Part shown: piece after piece, positions 25,518-37,793 of the stretch | Position numbering within the stretch: the stretch's first letter is position 1 | Layout: each line of letters opens with the position of its first letter | Assembly: GCA_960531495.1 (NCBI GenBank) | Contig: OY482865.1 | Coordinates: 14,077,287-14,141,286 of the forward strand | DNA: 64,000 nucleotides | Direction: 5' to 3' | DNA from: Zeus faber | Taxonomy: Eukaryota > Chordata > Actinopteri > Zeiformes > Zeidae | The notes under the pieces: generated by a model | What the model saw: only the letters and a program-made list of their open reading frames with translations | Databases searched by the model: none | Told to the model about the DNA's origin: nothing | Program-made: the position numbers and the translations under genes

Positions 25518-26106
25518 CGATGACCTTCCTCTAGACTCGTCCTTGGGGCAGGATGGGAAGGGAGGAGAGGGGGAGCTGCAGCCTCAGTCTGAGCCCCAGC
25601 AGCAAGACCAGCCCCAGCCCGAACCCCAACCCCCGCCCCAACCCCAACCCCAACCCCAGTCCGAACCCAAACCTCAGCCTCAACTCCAACCCCTGCCCAA
25701 ACTGCCGCTTGAGACCCAAGAGCAGACGCAGACTGAGGAGAAGGCGGCGGCTCCGGAAAGCCCCGTGACACCGGCGCCCGTCAAGGGGGGAAGGGAGGGC
25801 GAAGGCGAACAAGAGGTGGCAGTGGCAGTGGCAGTGGAAGTGGAAGTGGAGGTGGAGGTGACGGAGGGGGAAGCGGGGACGAAGCAAGAAGAGGAGGTCC
25901 GGCCATCCCAGGGGAGCGATGGCGGTGGGCCAGCGTTGGAGGAAGAGGGGGAGGAAGAGGAAGGGGGAGGCGTGAAGGGGGGTGGCGCAGGGAGGCGGGC
26001 CAGCCTGCACCACACGGCCTCGCCCATGAGGATGCAGCGCAACGGGGCCTGCTCGCACTCCGCCACCTCCGACTATGAGCTCTCGCTCGACCTCAAAAAC
26101 AAGCAG
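25518..26106 (+). CDS. iqsec3: iqsec3 exon: low-complexity P/Q- and E-rich region, ends just before the IQ exon
   Basis: This is an internal exon of the IQSEC3 (BRAG3/SynArfGEF) homologue. A strong acceptor (pyrimidine tract ending TTTCTGCAG) precedes 25518, and the donor CAG|GTAGGG is at 26107. The exon starts one base into the last position of a codon and ends in phase 0, which matches the next exon. In order it encodes an acidic start (DDLPLDSSLGQDG), a Pro/Gln-rich tract (about 25588-25740), a valine/glutamate repeat (about 25813-25860), a Glu/Gly-rich acidic stretch, and a conserved end (TASPMRM, then SDYELSLDLKNKQ). That end runs into the [10 protein letters not shown] start of the next exon. 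From family knowledge this end lies just N-terminal to the IQ motif of IQSEC proteins. The low-complexity part is probably disordered and not well conserved. The frame is open back to about 25399, so an earlier acceptor is possible, but 25518 is much the best site. Confidence 0.85.
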
Positions 26107-26698
26107 GTAGGGCTGTGTTTGGGGAAGGGGGTGTTTGGATGTTGGGTGGGGTTGTGTATTTTTGGGTGGGGGTGGTTCGGCGGGTTCCCCAGCTTATGTG
26201 TATACTGTACGTTTTGTGGTCCTTGATGTTTTTGCGTTGGCCTTGAGGACCTTTTCTGTTTTTTTGAGGGGTCCCAGCCTGGAGTTTGGTTTGCTTTGTG
26301 ATGGAGCTGATTCTCCCGGGGCCTTTGAGGGCCAAGGTCTTCAATGGTGTTTTTGCTTTTAAAACTGTTGGACGTTGGAGGATGTTTTATGTCAGCCCTC
26401 TACAAATTAACCAGATGGTTTTTTGCATCTAGATTTTTCTTTTTTCCCCTTTTAATTTATTGTCAATGGGATTAGTCATCGTTTCGCCATCATCATCTAT
26501 CATCATCGCCATTGCCGCCAACATAACTATCACTGTCACCATAACACGATTTGGTTCCTTCCTCAGACTGAATGAATTTCTTGGAGGTAATAAAAAATAG
26601 TACTTATTCCTTCATTCCCCTGTGCGTTATTGAGTTAAATTTTACCTGCCGATTGTGAGTTTCAATTTCATGGCTTCTTGATGCTGTTTTGGCAATAT

Positions 26699-26699
<1 letters not shown>
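26107..26699 (+). other. iqsec3: iqsec3 intron, first part
   Basis: The intron after the 25518-26106 exon. It starts with GT-rich/G-rich sequence and has CAT-type triplets at about 26480-26550. No further exon was recognised here. Confidence 0.7.

Positions 26700-26759
<60 letters not shown>
26700..26759. repeat. (CA)n microsatellite, intronic
   Basis: About 30 CA units. Confidence 0.95.
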
Positions 26760-26763
<4 letters not shown>

Positions 26764-29700
26764 TTAAAAACGCTGCAAACATTGTAAAATTCACATTGTA
26801 TGTACTTCTGAATGGATCTGTTATAAGTGCTTTATAATTACATATTATGATACGTTTTTTTAGAAAGGCTTTATAATTTTTATTTTAAATATATTATCAT
26901 TATCCCTATTGCATGTATAATATGATATGTTACATATCATATCACTATGGTTGCATGAAAATCGAAACCCATTTATATCGTGGATTTCACCTGATGTAAC
27001 TAACAAAATGTGCACGAGTGAAAAACTGCGACGGCGTTCTTTGTACAAGTATGCATTTCCACATTTCCACGTGTGTTCTCATCATCATTCTGTTCATCCA
27101 TTAGGGACACAGAAACCATCACTGTCACGCACCATCTCCATCTCCAGGGAAATCAAAGGTTCTCTCCCCATTACCATTATCAACCATGTAATCATCATCC
27201 TTCCGTGCACCGATCTTCAAACAGGTAAGGTAGAAACCTTTGGCTTGATTTTGTTTCCAGCTGACGCCTCCCACTCCCCAATTGTGCTGCCGTGGGACTT
27301 TGTGCAACTGGGACTTGCAAATTCCTCAGGGCTGACACAGTTGAAGGATGTCTCTATGTAGCAATTGCAATTTTCTGGCGATTACCTGGCACTGGTGACT
27401 CAGTGTGGAGCGATCCAGAGCCCGAGGTGCTTCGCAGGCTTATATCTTCTAAATCTATTAAGGGGAAGCATAATGTTTTCAATTGGTTGATTAATTCCAA
27501 CATAAAAGGAATAGAAAAAAAAGGGGGCTCGGTCTTCCTTATAAGTAGATAAAAGTCTAAGTTAGGTTTCATTTGCATATTCTTTGAGAATAAAGGTATT
27601 GGCTTGAACACTATACTGTGCAATACAAATTATAATGCCGGTTGATATTCTCGAGAAATGGTTTAAAGTTATGGTCTGAAACTGAGGTGAACACTTCAAT
27701 ATACTCTGGCCTTCAGCTCTGTAATAAGTCAATTTTCACTACTATTTTCCAAACTCTGGTTTCATTCCACTTGCGTGGATCCTTCTTTCAACCTGAGCCC
27801 TCCCCCCTCAGGTTCTCTTCCTTCCATTCCCATTTGTGTGAGAATCCCTCTGTGCAGGAATATACGCCTTGCACAACATTGCCACAGACCACCACTCCAG
27901 AGAGAGCGCCGGATAGTGCCCATAAGATGGCAGTCAACAGTGCATCATCCGAAGTTACAATATTGGTCAGGCGAGATTAAAATAGGCATAACCAATATTT
28001 TAATAATTTTATATCAATTCAGCAATAGCATTTTCATTTATAGGTTTAAAATCACTGCACGTTCTTATTCTTTCAAGGTTGAGTTTTAGTACATATTGGT
28101 GCCTCATCAGTTTGGCAGTTACCGTTGTATCCTGTAAATCGTGAATTTTTGATGATAATATCGGTCGGACCCACCCTTGGTAGGAAGGGTTGCCGAAATT
28201 CACACCTCCCCGTTTTTCGCCCTTTGACTTTTACCTTTAAAGGACTCATTCTTCACCCCTCGCTGCAGATTTCAGGGGGTGAAATTGATCTTGTGTCTGT
28301 ATGGACATGCGGCCCCAATGAAGTTTCAGTCTGCGGCTGACAGCTGAGGTTCCAAGGGACTCATAGATCAATGTCACAGTGATTGGATCACCGCTGTGAT
28401 ACCTTGATTGCATTGGATCAAGACCACACCGGAGCAGTAGAGTGATAACCTGTGTGAGACACACCAATCAAACTGATTGGTTTTTGTTTTTTTCTATGCG
28501 TTGGTTTGCTTTTTCCATTAAGGAAATACATTATTTGTTCATTCACATACATTTAGAATGGAGTTATATTTAAAATAATGCCATAAATTAGGCCCTTCTC
28601 ATTCTAATGTGTTTATTTTACTTTGTACTGCAATATTTTTCCTTCTATTGATTTTGCTGTTGTCAAATGTAATTTCAGACGAACTTGAAATGAGATCCAT
28701 ACAATTGGCCTGTGGACAATGGGGCATGAGATTTATAAGGTTTGATTCATAGATGACTTTGCTCTTTTCTAAACTCCTCATATAAGTTGTCCCTGTTCAT
28801 CAGTGCAGATTTTTCTTGACTGTGGCAATTGCAGAACTCTTAATATAAGTTTAATGAGTGTTTTTGTTGCCTGCTTCATTACGAATTACTCACTCACTCA
28901 GGCGTTTGCACTCAAACATGCATAAATACGTTCCAGCATTTTTGCCCCTTTTACCTCCAGATGATTTGGTAAAAAAGGAATTAAAGCAGCGTGGGTACAG
29001 GCAGTGCTTGGTGATCATTTGCAAATGCCTACTCTCAAGTCCCAGTTGTTCGTCTCTTTCAACGCTGTTTTCTTCCTTAATTGCTGCAAATTCCTTTAGA
29101 GGAAAAAGTTCTGCGTGGAGCCGATTGCGAAAAGAGACTCTAATTATCTTCCCGACGCCGTAGGACCATCTGTAATGCTAACCAAAGGTCTGCGTTCCCT
29201 CGTACAGTCATTTGACCGAACCCAGACGAGGGTTGTCCGTCGATGCTCTCCGGCGGCGTGCTTGAATAAAGGGCGGCTAAAGAATCAATACGCCATCAGA
29301 CAAAAACTTTTCCCACAAAACTTTTCAAGCGCGCGCGTGAGATCGGCATGTCGTCGGAGTGCGTCCCTCGAAACCGCCGGCCCGCAGAGGAGCGCGTAGG
29401 TTAACAGATGTGGTGATTTCTCCCGCGCTCTGTTTCCTGACGACCTGGGGCTCATTCGGTTTGAGCCGCGTGTCAATATGATCCCGTCATTTTTCTTTTC
29501 TTTCTTTTTTTTTCGCTCTCTCATATTTTGTAATTGCTTTTGGAGTTGAACTTTCGCTGGTGCGCGCTTAAAGTATTTAAGGTCAGATGCTTCTCGCGTG
29601 AAAAGGTTAGACGCAAAAAAACGGATACTAATTAGTCATGTGTTAACCAGTGACCTTCTCGGCGTAAATAACCACCGTATACAAAGGAATTGTCGAGACA

Positions 29701-32389
29701 GACGGCATCTCTGTGCGTTCCGACGGCACTGAGAATTTGTGGTTTTTCATTTCACAGTCGGCATTGGTCGCGTCCCATTTTTTGGTGTTGCATAATACAG
29801 TGTATGTCATTAATCCTGCGGATGTTTCTGGGCTGTAGAAAGGGCTCTGTTTGTGAGAGGGGTTTAAAGCTAATAAGGAGGGCTTTACTGTTTACCCCTC
29901 ATTTTTGCAGCACAATATCTAAGCATCGGTGGTTTAAAATCGGCGCGATAGGCCTGCACGTTTAAGGGTGTGAGCGCGGAATAAAGTCACAAAAAAAAAG
30001 CAGTCATTCATCTCATTGTTCTGATCATTCTGTCATACATGTACTGTGTATACCCATACCATTTAGGGACACCAGTGGGTAAGGTCTTCCCCAGATATCT
30101 GTTTGTGTTCCAGACTGATTTTGGATTGTTTTCCTTCCGAGGCGTTGTCCGGCAAAAAAAGGGGGTCGTTTGCGGTCAGGGTTTGATCCCCTCTTGCTGT
30201 CAATCCGATTTCGAGTCCTCGGCGGGAACAGAGAGGTGTCATCGCTGTTCTGTCAGGTCGCCGGAACCATCGCTCTTGCGTCGACTCTAGTGAAGTGATC
30301 GGAGGAGGAAGTGACAGGTGAATAATAGGGCGTTGGAGCGATGAATTTTCAACTTTGCCACTTGCAGCAGTCGTTCCTCTGGCCGCCTCTTTACTTTATC
30401 TAGCCCTCCCCCGTAATATCCAGAAGTCTTTTTTTTTTAATATAAAGGCTCAAACGTGCCCCATTCCCATGTTTTCTGTTTGTTCTTTGTTTGCGTTCAA
30501 AGTCTACCCCGAGCACCTACACGCCCCCCCACGGCCCACCCAGAGGTTGTGTAGCGGTCGAAAACCAAATCCATCACCAACCTCATCTATCTACGCCGGC
30601 CTGGCGTCAAATTCTGTCTTAGACATTTCACCCCTGTGTCCTTCATGCTTTTCGGACGAAGAAATGGTTCTCCGCTAATCATTCTTCCTCCTATTTGCGA
30701 TAGGAGGAAACGCAGCAGGGTGGCGAGGATGATCCGCCTCCTCACCGCCGGCCCCCGCGGGGTCCGTGTTTCTAATGAACTGGCTAAGTGTGTCAGATAT
30801 ACACTGAGATAAAAAACCGTGACATGCCCTAAATGCTTCGTTCAGCATCCCAAACCCACACAGAGGCGGGAGGCAAAAACAAGCCGGATCAAAACCAGAC
30901 ACACCGTGGGGGAACCTACTTATATTCCTAAATTCCAAGGGCTACACGGTGTGTAGTGGCACTCTCTCTGAAATCTGTTTTAGTGAGAGAATTTCTGAGG
31001 GATGAGGTCAAATTCGTTACCAAGCCGTGCTGTTTTTTTTTCTTTAAAGCATCACAAGCTCCGTCTGGGAGAGCGGTCGAGCTGATGAGACTAACCTTGT
31101 CATGGCGAGAGTGTACTCGGAGCGGCCAGAGAACCGCCCTTATTAAGGAGTGATGAACATTCAGGCTGAGCGCGACCAGTCTGCAGGAAGTTAAAAAAAA
31201 AAAAAAAAAAAAAAGTACCCTATTGAGAAGCTTAAAGACAGGTTCCTATTCAGAAATCGCCTTAATATTCTCAGCGCATCCCCCTATTCTCCCAGATTTG
31301 AAGTGAAATGTAAATGGGATAGAAAAGATGGTTTTTCTCAGTGTTATTCAGCCTCTCAAAAGAGCTTTGTATGTGATTCAGGTCTTTAAATGACAATGAG
31401 CTGCATCGATTTGAACTAACCACTTATCACAAATTGCAAGCCCTTGAGGTATCGCAGCCCATCAGTGCTGCTTTGGCAAACTCCACAGGAAGGAGCTTGG
31501 TGACTTTGTCCAAGACGTCGCAAGGGGAGATTAGTGAATTGAAGTCACATTTTGATCCCTAATGGCCTCAGTATCCCACTGTAAAGCCATTCACCCGATT
31601 GTCTTTGAACTTACAGGGCGGAGGGTATGTTACACGGACAGAATTCCTCCTCAAGTCCACATCATCCTTATACTAGTAGCACCCTCTCAACCTCAGCAGA
31701 ACACCGGGCGAGGGAACCGAAGACTATTTAGTGTACTTGGTTCGGATTAAAACAGAATAACAAAATATTCATTGCATACATTCCCACACAGCATACTCGC
31801 AATGTGCATGTCCTTTTCATGTTCATAAAAAAAGAAAGAAAATATTTGTTTTATTCAGATTCGTGTCATTCTTCAAAAAAAAAAAAATCACGAGTAGTTT
31901 TTGTCCAATTGTGCGCCCTTGATTAAGTTCGGAACGTAGCCTAACCATCATAATTGATTCGGTCTCAGGGGGAAGTATTCAAAAGATGTCCCCCTTGCAC
32001 GCGGTGACGTGAAAAGATAAGTGCAGAGGGCACCTCCACATGTTGATTGCTCGGGGAAGCTGGAAGCAGTGGTTTCATCTAATGTTTGAGCTAAGATGAG
32101 TACGGCCCTATTACATATCTATGTTTCCCACAGTATCGGGGCAATTTCTCACAGGCAAGATGAATGGCTCGCCGAGTATCAGACAATTCAAAGTCGAGTC
32201 GGGGACATCTCAGTAGAATTCTCAGAGATTAACAGTTCCATTTGCAGATGAAACGGAGCAGTTTGCCCAAATGAGAGCAAGTCAGTCATTACTGTTCTCC
32301 TAACCTTTTAAAATATGGCTTTTTACCAAACTCTTTCACGCTCGGCCACTACACTAGACTACTATTTTTTACCATTTAAGTCCTTTTCT
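26760..32389 (+). other. iqsec3: iqsec3 intron without recognised exon
   Basis: No coding sequence of the family was seen. 26860-27360 has an open frame and splice-like borders, but the phase-compatible reading has a stop. CpG-rich patches lie at about 29270-29400 and 30700-30770. An A-run is at 31193-31214. Confidence 0.6.
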
Positions 32390-32880
32390 TCTTCTTCTTC
32401 TCCTTCTTGTTCTTGTTGTTGTTGTTCTTCTTCTTCTTCTTCTTCTTCTTCTTTTCTTTCGGATGCTCCCATACCTTCTGTTCTGCGCATCTTCCTCCCT
32501 TACACCAACCGCCTGCATGTCCTCCCTCACCACATCCATAAACCTTCTCTTTGGCCTTCCTCTTTTCCTCTTGCCTGCCAGCTCCATCCTCAGCATCCTT
32601 CTCCCAATGTAACGCTCATCTCTCCTACACACGTGTCCAAACCATCTCAATCTGGCCTCTCTCACTTTTTCCACCAAGCTGTCCGACCTGAGCCGTCCCT
32701 CTAATGTACTCGTTCTTAATCCTGTCCGTCCTCGTCGCTCCCAATGAAAATCTCAACATCCTCAACTCTGCCACCTCCAGTTCAGCCACCTGCCTTTTTG
32801 TCAGCGCCACCGCCTCTAAACCGCACAACATGGCTGGTCTCACTACCGTCCTGTAGAGCTTCCCCTTAAGTCCTTTCATG
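32390..32880 (-). mobile_element. 5'-truncated RTE-type LINE, 3' end with (GAA)n tail
   Basis: Read on the - strand, the sequence encodes the C-terminal region typical of fish RTE-type LINEs: KLYRTVVRPAMLCGLEA, VAELRMLRF, DRIKNEYIRGTAQVG, then after a frameshift (near 32640-32680) REARLRWFGHVCRRDERYIG and KRKRGRPKRRFMDVVREDM. It ends with GGGAGCATCCGAAAGAAAAG and (GAA/GAAG)n, the usual tail of these elements. About 490 nt remain. It is 5'-truncated and frameshifted, so inactive. Confidence 0.85.
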
Positions 32881-33761
32881 ATTTATTATTATTTATTTTC
32901 CTTTCAATTGATTCAAATGAATATCTTTTATTTTCACTATCTTTCCCTCCCTCCGCTCCATTCTAATATATCAGTATCTTCCAAGCACCAACGATCAAGC
33001 GCAAGAGAAGAGAAGGGAGTCTCACACAGGCGCACAGAACCCTTTTTTTGACAACAGTTATCTTGCTTGTCCTCAAGTTTATTTATTATTTGGGTTTTTT
33101 TTGTATAAATTGTTTTGGATACAATCATTGATTCTTATAGGCATTTAATTAACATATAGTATATCATTGATGATTACTGCATTTGAACAACATTTAATTG
33201 TTGTGTTTGTGGATTAGTTTGGCTTTGTGTATTTGACATTGTACCCGCTGGGGGTGATTAGGTATTTAAAATGGAATTATTTGCTAATTCTGTTTCGCTA
33301 TTGATCTCAAGAACGGAACGGAAAAGTAATTTCCAATTATTTGTGCTGTTGTCTTGTGTTCTGTGGTGTTGGCCCACTTCCAACTTTTATTAAAAATTGT
33401 CTCATAGAAAATATTTGTCAAGATAAACGAATTGAAGCTACTGAAAACCTGACATCAAAGGACATCAGACCTTAATGAGCATACTGTTCTCTCTTTGACC
33501 ATTTCATTATCATATCACTAAATGTTCTGATTAAGGCCATTAGGCCAAAACTATATTTTCTGATAGGGCCACAGCAAATTTGTAAAATGATTGCCTGCTT
33601 ATTGAATGCTCCCTGGTGTAATGATCATATTACACTTTCAAGTTTCATTTTTGGTTTAGCAGCACAAATTAGCAGCATCAGTGCAGTGCATCCCAGCATA
33701 CAAATGGATTCCACTAATGTTGCCTTTCTTCTCTGTATCCCTTCTCCCCTCTGTTTTCTAG
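32881..33761 (+). other. iqsec3: iqsec3 intron, 3' part
   Basis: AT-rich intron leading to the acceptor at 33761. It has a good pyrimidine tract (CTTCTCCCCTCTGTTTTCTAG). No other feature was seen. Confidence 0.7.
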
Positions 33762-35035
33762 ATCGAAATGTTAGAGCAAAAGTACGGTGGCCCCCTTATC
33801 TCCCGCCGTGCTGCCTGCAAGATCCAGACTGCCTTCCGCCAGTACCAGCTCAGCAAGAACTTTGAGAAGATTCGAAACTCTCTGCTGGAGAGCCGGCTCC
33901 CTCGGCGCATCTCCCTGCGCAAGGTTCGCGTACAAAACGCAGAGGGCTTTTCTGCTGAGCGGGCCCTGGCCGAAGGCTGCAACCTGGCGGGTATCCCGCT
34001 GGTACGTTCACCCTCTTTGCCCGTCAGCGTTGGTGGCACCCTGACCGACCTGGAAGACTCTTTCACGGAGCAGGTCCAGTCTCTAGCAAAGTCCATTGAC
34101 GACGCACTAAGCAACTGGAGCCTGAAGACCATGTGCTCTTTGCAAGAAGGTGGCACCTACCAATTCAGTGCCGAATCCTTCAGCAGCACTGCGGCAGCGG
34201 CAGCTGCTGGAGTAGGAGGAGGAGAAGGAGGTGGGCTTGCAGAGTCAGCAATGCTTCAAAACCCAGTCGACCCAAGCGACTTGTCGAGGAGTGCCAGTAA
34301 GCTGATGATGGCGTTTCGGGATGTGACAGTTCAGATTGACAGCCAAAACTTCCGTGTCTCATCTTCTGTCATGGAATCCTCCACGTCTGTGTCTCTTGGC
34401 AACTGTGTCCAACAACAAGGAGCCCCCACCGCTGTCACAACTCCTTCTGAATCAACAAACTCCACTTCGACATCCATACCACCTGGGCCTCCACAAGAAC
34501 CTCCCCCTCCTCCCGCAGAGGTACTAGCTGAGCCCAATGACCCCCCCATACCGCCACCGCCCCCAGAATTTGAACTAGAAGGAGATGGTCAAGATGCTGA
34601 CTTCCCTGCCCCCCCTCCTAGTGAAGAGGAACTAGGGGAAGATGACCAACCACCCTTGACCCCGCTTGACAAGATGGCCGCCCCACCAGTCCCAGAGGTT
34701 GTTGTGGTAGCTGAAACACCTTCCATAGCCATCCCTCAAGCACCTCCTCCACCAGAGACTACACCGTTGGTGAGCTCCCCCGTGGCAGAGCCCCTGGAGG
34801 CCAATAGAAGTGGCTCAGATATAGCAGACAACAGCTCAGAGCAGATGAGCAGCAGTAGCACATCTACAGAGGCGCGATCGGCGTCCGAAGCCTCGTCCAA
34901 GGAGGCGTTGCAGGCCATGATCCTCAGCCTGCCGCGCTACCACTGCGAGAACCCCGCCAGCTGTAAATCACCAACATTGTCCACCGACGTCATGCGAAAA
35001 CGCCTCTACCGCATTGGCCTCAATCTCTTCAATGT
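33762..35035 (+). CDS. iqsec3: iqsec3 exon: IQ motif and proline-rich linker
   Basis: This is the largest exon in the window (1274 nt). The acceptor is TTTTCTAG|ATCGAAATG, and the donor GT|GTAAGT leaves two bases of a Val codon that the next exon completes. It opens with [10 protein letters not shown] and then a calmodulin-binding IQ motif ([12 protein letters not shown], nt 33822-33857) in the context SRRAAC...[25 protein letters not shown] conserved block follows ([20 protein letters not shown], then [15 protein letters not shown]), then [12 protein letters not shown]. The fish-type linker after that is rich in Ser/Thr and Pro, with several PPPPP runs and the peptide [12 protein letters not shown]. 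The end is [20 protein letters not shown], then [20 protein letters not shown]. This wording matches IQSEC3 better than IQSEC1 or IQSEC2, whose IQ region begins MLERKYGG in the copies I remember. The product is a postsynaptic ARF-GEF; in mammals IQSEC3 acts at inhibitory (GABA) synapses with gephyrin. Confidence 0.95.
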
Positions 35036-36722
35036 GTAAGTAACCTATGATTTATTTATTATGACCTTGGTGTACTGTGGTGACAGGAAAATTGAGTGGT
35101 TCTTTAGATATAGAAGACATTTCGATTTATGATGATTAGCTCGAGGCTCAACTTAGTTTTTTCGTATTTAATTTATTTTCTCTTTTCGTCTTGTCTTTTC
35201 TCAATCTCTCTTGATCGTACGCCGTGGCCAGTCTTTCCGCGCTGCCTCCCATGACCCATTCCGTTCTTCCCTATTTCTTTCATTTTCCTGTGGAGCTGTG
35301 GCTTGTGTGGTTGAGTATGGACGTACGCTTTCTCTGCAATCAACCGTAGAATGTTTGTGCTAATCTGTTTGGTTGAGATTGTGTAGGAGGTAACAACAAT
35401 ATGCTGTGATTCAGAAACTAGCAGCCAAAGGACACAACACAAGTTGTAATAATTTCGCCCAATACATGTTAGCCAGCCATTGTATCTAGAAGGACGTTGG
35501 GGAGATAAAGGGGAGTTTGCGGCACTAAGGAAATAGGCCATTCCAACAACCACCCCCAGTTCAACACACACACCCAGAAGCCACACTTCCGAATCAACTA
35601 TACTTTATTTTCCTCTCACTTCATGTGCGATCGTTGAAGTTTAATGGGGCTCTTTGCACCTTAAAAGCTTGGAGGCCCACTTGGAGAAGCACGTGTCGGT
35701 TTTTATTGTATCTCAGCAGAACGGAAAATGAAATCTCATATGCCCATATCTTATTAGCTGCATCTGATGTGGCTTTGTTTTCTCAAAAGGAAAATGGGAG
35801 AGGAGGGAAGGGTAGGGAGAGAAGGTTTTCATTAGGAGTAGGGACATAGGAGTCGGGATTCAGAAACAACAATATAGACTGTGAAAGGAGGACAACAATA
35901 ATTAGAGGAGAAGAGAGGAACTGAGTTTCGGATGAGAGAGAAGTGTGAGTGAATCTCTATTTTTAAGTCTGGCCTGTGTTATTTCTGGTTGCAGCTGGGC
36001 AAGAATTCACTTAACCTCTCTGCCAAGTCAGGGTAAGTGTGCCACTGCCAAGATCTCCTCTAGACACACTCCAGACAGGTGTGAGAAGGGTACGTGGCGG
36101 TGGTGGATAGGTAGATGTGGTGTTGCCATGGTGGAGACATCGCGGCAGAGTCCATGTGATGCGTGACCAACTTTCACCTTTTACACGCCCTGTGTTCTCC
36201 CGTGAGGACATCCTGGAACAGCCGGGCTGCCCGAGTGGCGCTCGATAGCCAGCAGCACACCTGGAAGTAATTATTAAGAGCCGGAGATTCACCATATGCT
36301 CAATTAGCTTTTCACCCCCAGCACATACTCAGGCCTCTGACCCACCCAGCTCAGCCCATTTGGTAACACATGAATTGGACCCACTCGCAGATATTAAAAG
36401 TTTAGCTCTGCCACTGATGGACTAGAGACAGAACCAATTCCAGCCAATCTTAGTTTGAAATGCATTAGAGGATCAATTCAAAGAATATGGCAACCATTCA
36501 CAATGCAATTTATGAGTTAAATTTGTATTAATTCTGTATAATTGTAATAAAATAATAATAATTGTATATTTTTCGTCTTGGTTTTATGGTTTGTCCCAGT
36601 CGGCAATTTAAATGTATACATTTTAATTGCTTTCCCAAATATCTTGAGGTGAAGAAAGTACGTGATGCTCTGTTGGGTATCATAACATTCTGCTATGATA
36701 TCATTATATATTGCAGTAACTT
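35036..36722 (+). other. iqsec3: iqsec3 intron, first part
   Basis: No family exon was seen. A 38-nt segment (35995-36032) has a good acceptor and a strong donor (AGG|GTAAGT) but would shift the frame. Confidence 0.65.
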
Positions 36723-37793
36723 ACACGGATTCACTTTTTCGTGCTCATAGTCATGAAAATGAATCTATTGAATGTTGGGGTCGGGATATAGGGTCATAGC
36801 CTCAGTATGAATTTGATTAATAGAAACAATTTAAGTGGATGTAAATATCAGCATTTATTTATGATGTACTGTACGTATAGCTTGCATGAGCGCCTTTCTG
36901 AAAATTGTAAAGTAGCCATCAGCCAATGCGGTAAACATTTCCATGGTAACAGTGAGCTCCACCAATCAGAATCGTCGCTTTTACACTTTAGGATTGTGGG
37001 TGTAGAACTTTTTCATGACATCACAAATAAATCATGTTTCTCTTAAAACAAAGTTCATATCATACAGACTTGTGGCCTCTACAGGGGCAAAGATCAATTA
37101 TTATAAACAATACATAATATTTAGCAATTATTTATGAACATTTCAAACCATAACCCTGAACCTAGCCAACTACAACCTACTACAATTCTGTGCCAATTTG
37201 TTTTGCATCTTGATGCAATGGCCTAATGGTTAATGTAGTTGTATTTTAAAAAACCTAAAAAGGAAAAGAAGGTATGGATGAAAATCAACATGCATGTGTT
37301 ACTAGGGGTTAATTTGGTCGAGGATTATATCTGCGTTGTCAGAATTTACATTTGTAATTTGTAAAGCCCTGAATTATACTGTATGTAAAGCCATTTTAAA
37401 TGGCACCCCCTACTGACCTTACCAACCCTCTAAAAGTACATTTCCAGAGCTGTCTAAAACAGTTGTTCTAATTTTGTGAGCTCTTTTGATTACTGAGATA
37501 TAGGGCGTCAAATGTGCCTTCTGGTCAGGGTTCAAAGGTAAATATCTCAGTTTAGCATCCACTGAAATCTCTCAAGCTTACTAGCCCACAAGGCGAGACC
37601 TTTCCAAAAATGTGTTTGTTTTGTTCTACGACAAAGTAAAAGATGCATAACAAAATTGAAAATCTCCCAATTTAAATGCATTGGTATACGTTCAGTTCTG
37701 TGTAGCACGGAAAAAGTTGGCTAATCGGGCACCGGGACATGATTCAGTGCATTAACTTTCGTGACTATGAGCACAAAAAGCGTGGCACCGTGT
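36723..37793. mobile_element. DNA transposon relic with long imperfect TIRs
   Basis: The left end (ACACGG, CACTTTTTCGTGCTCATAGT, CATGAAAATGAAT; from about 36723) matches the reverse complement of the right end (ending about 37793; GTGACTATGAGCACAAAAAG, CGTGGCACCGTGT). The imperfect terminal inverted repeat is about 40-45 nt. No target-site duplication is clear and no transposase was recognised. The family is unknown. It lies wholly in an iqsec3 intron. Confidence 0.6.

Noticed and set aside
25531..26066. Minus-strand and alternative-frame ORFs over the P/Q-rich exon
   Set aside because: They are shadows of the iqsec3 exon. Only the + strand frame joins the IQ exon and ends in the conserved LDLKNKQ.
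27105..27224. 120-nt segment with acceptor CATCCATTAG and donor ACAG|GTAAGG
   Set aside because: In the only phase compatible with the flanking exons it has a TAA stop, and its sequence has no family similarity.
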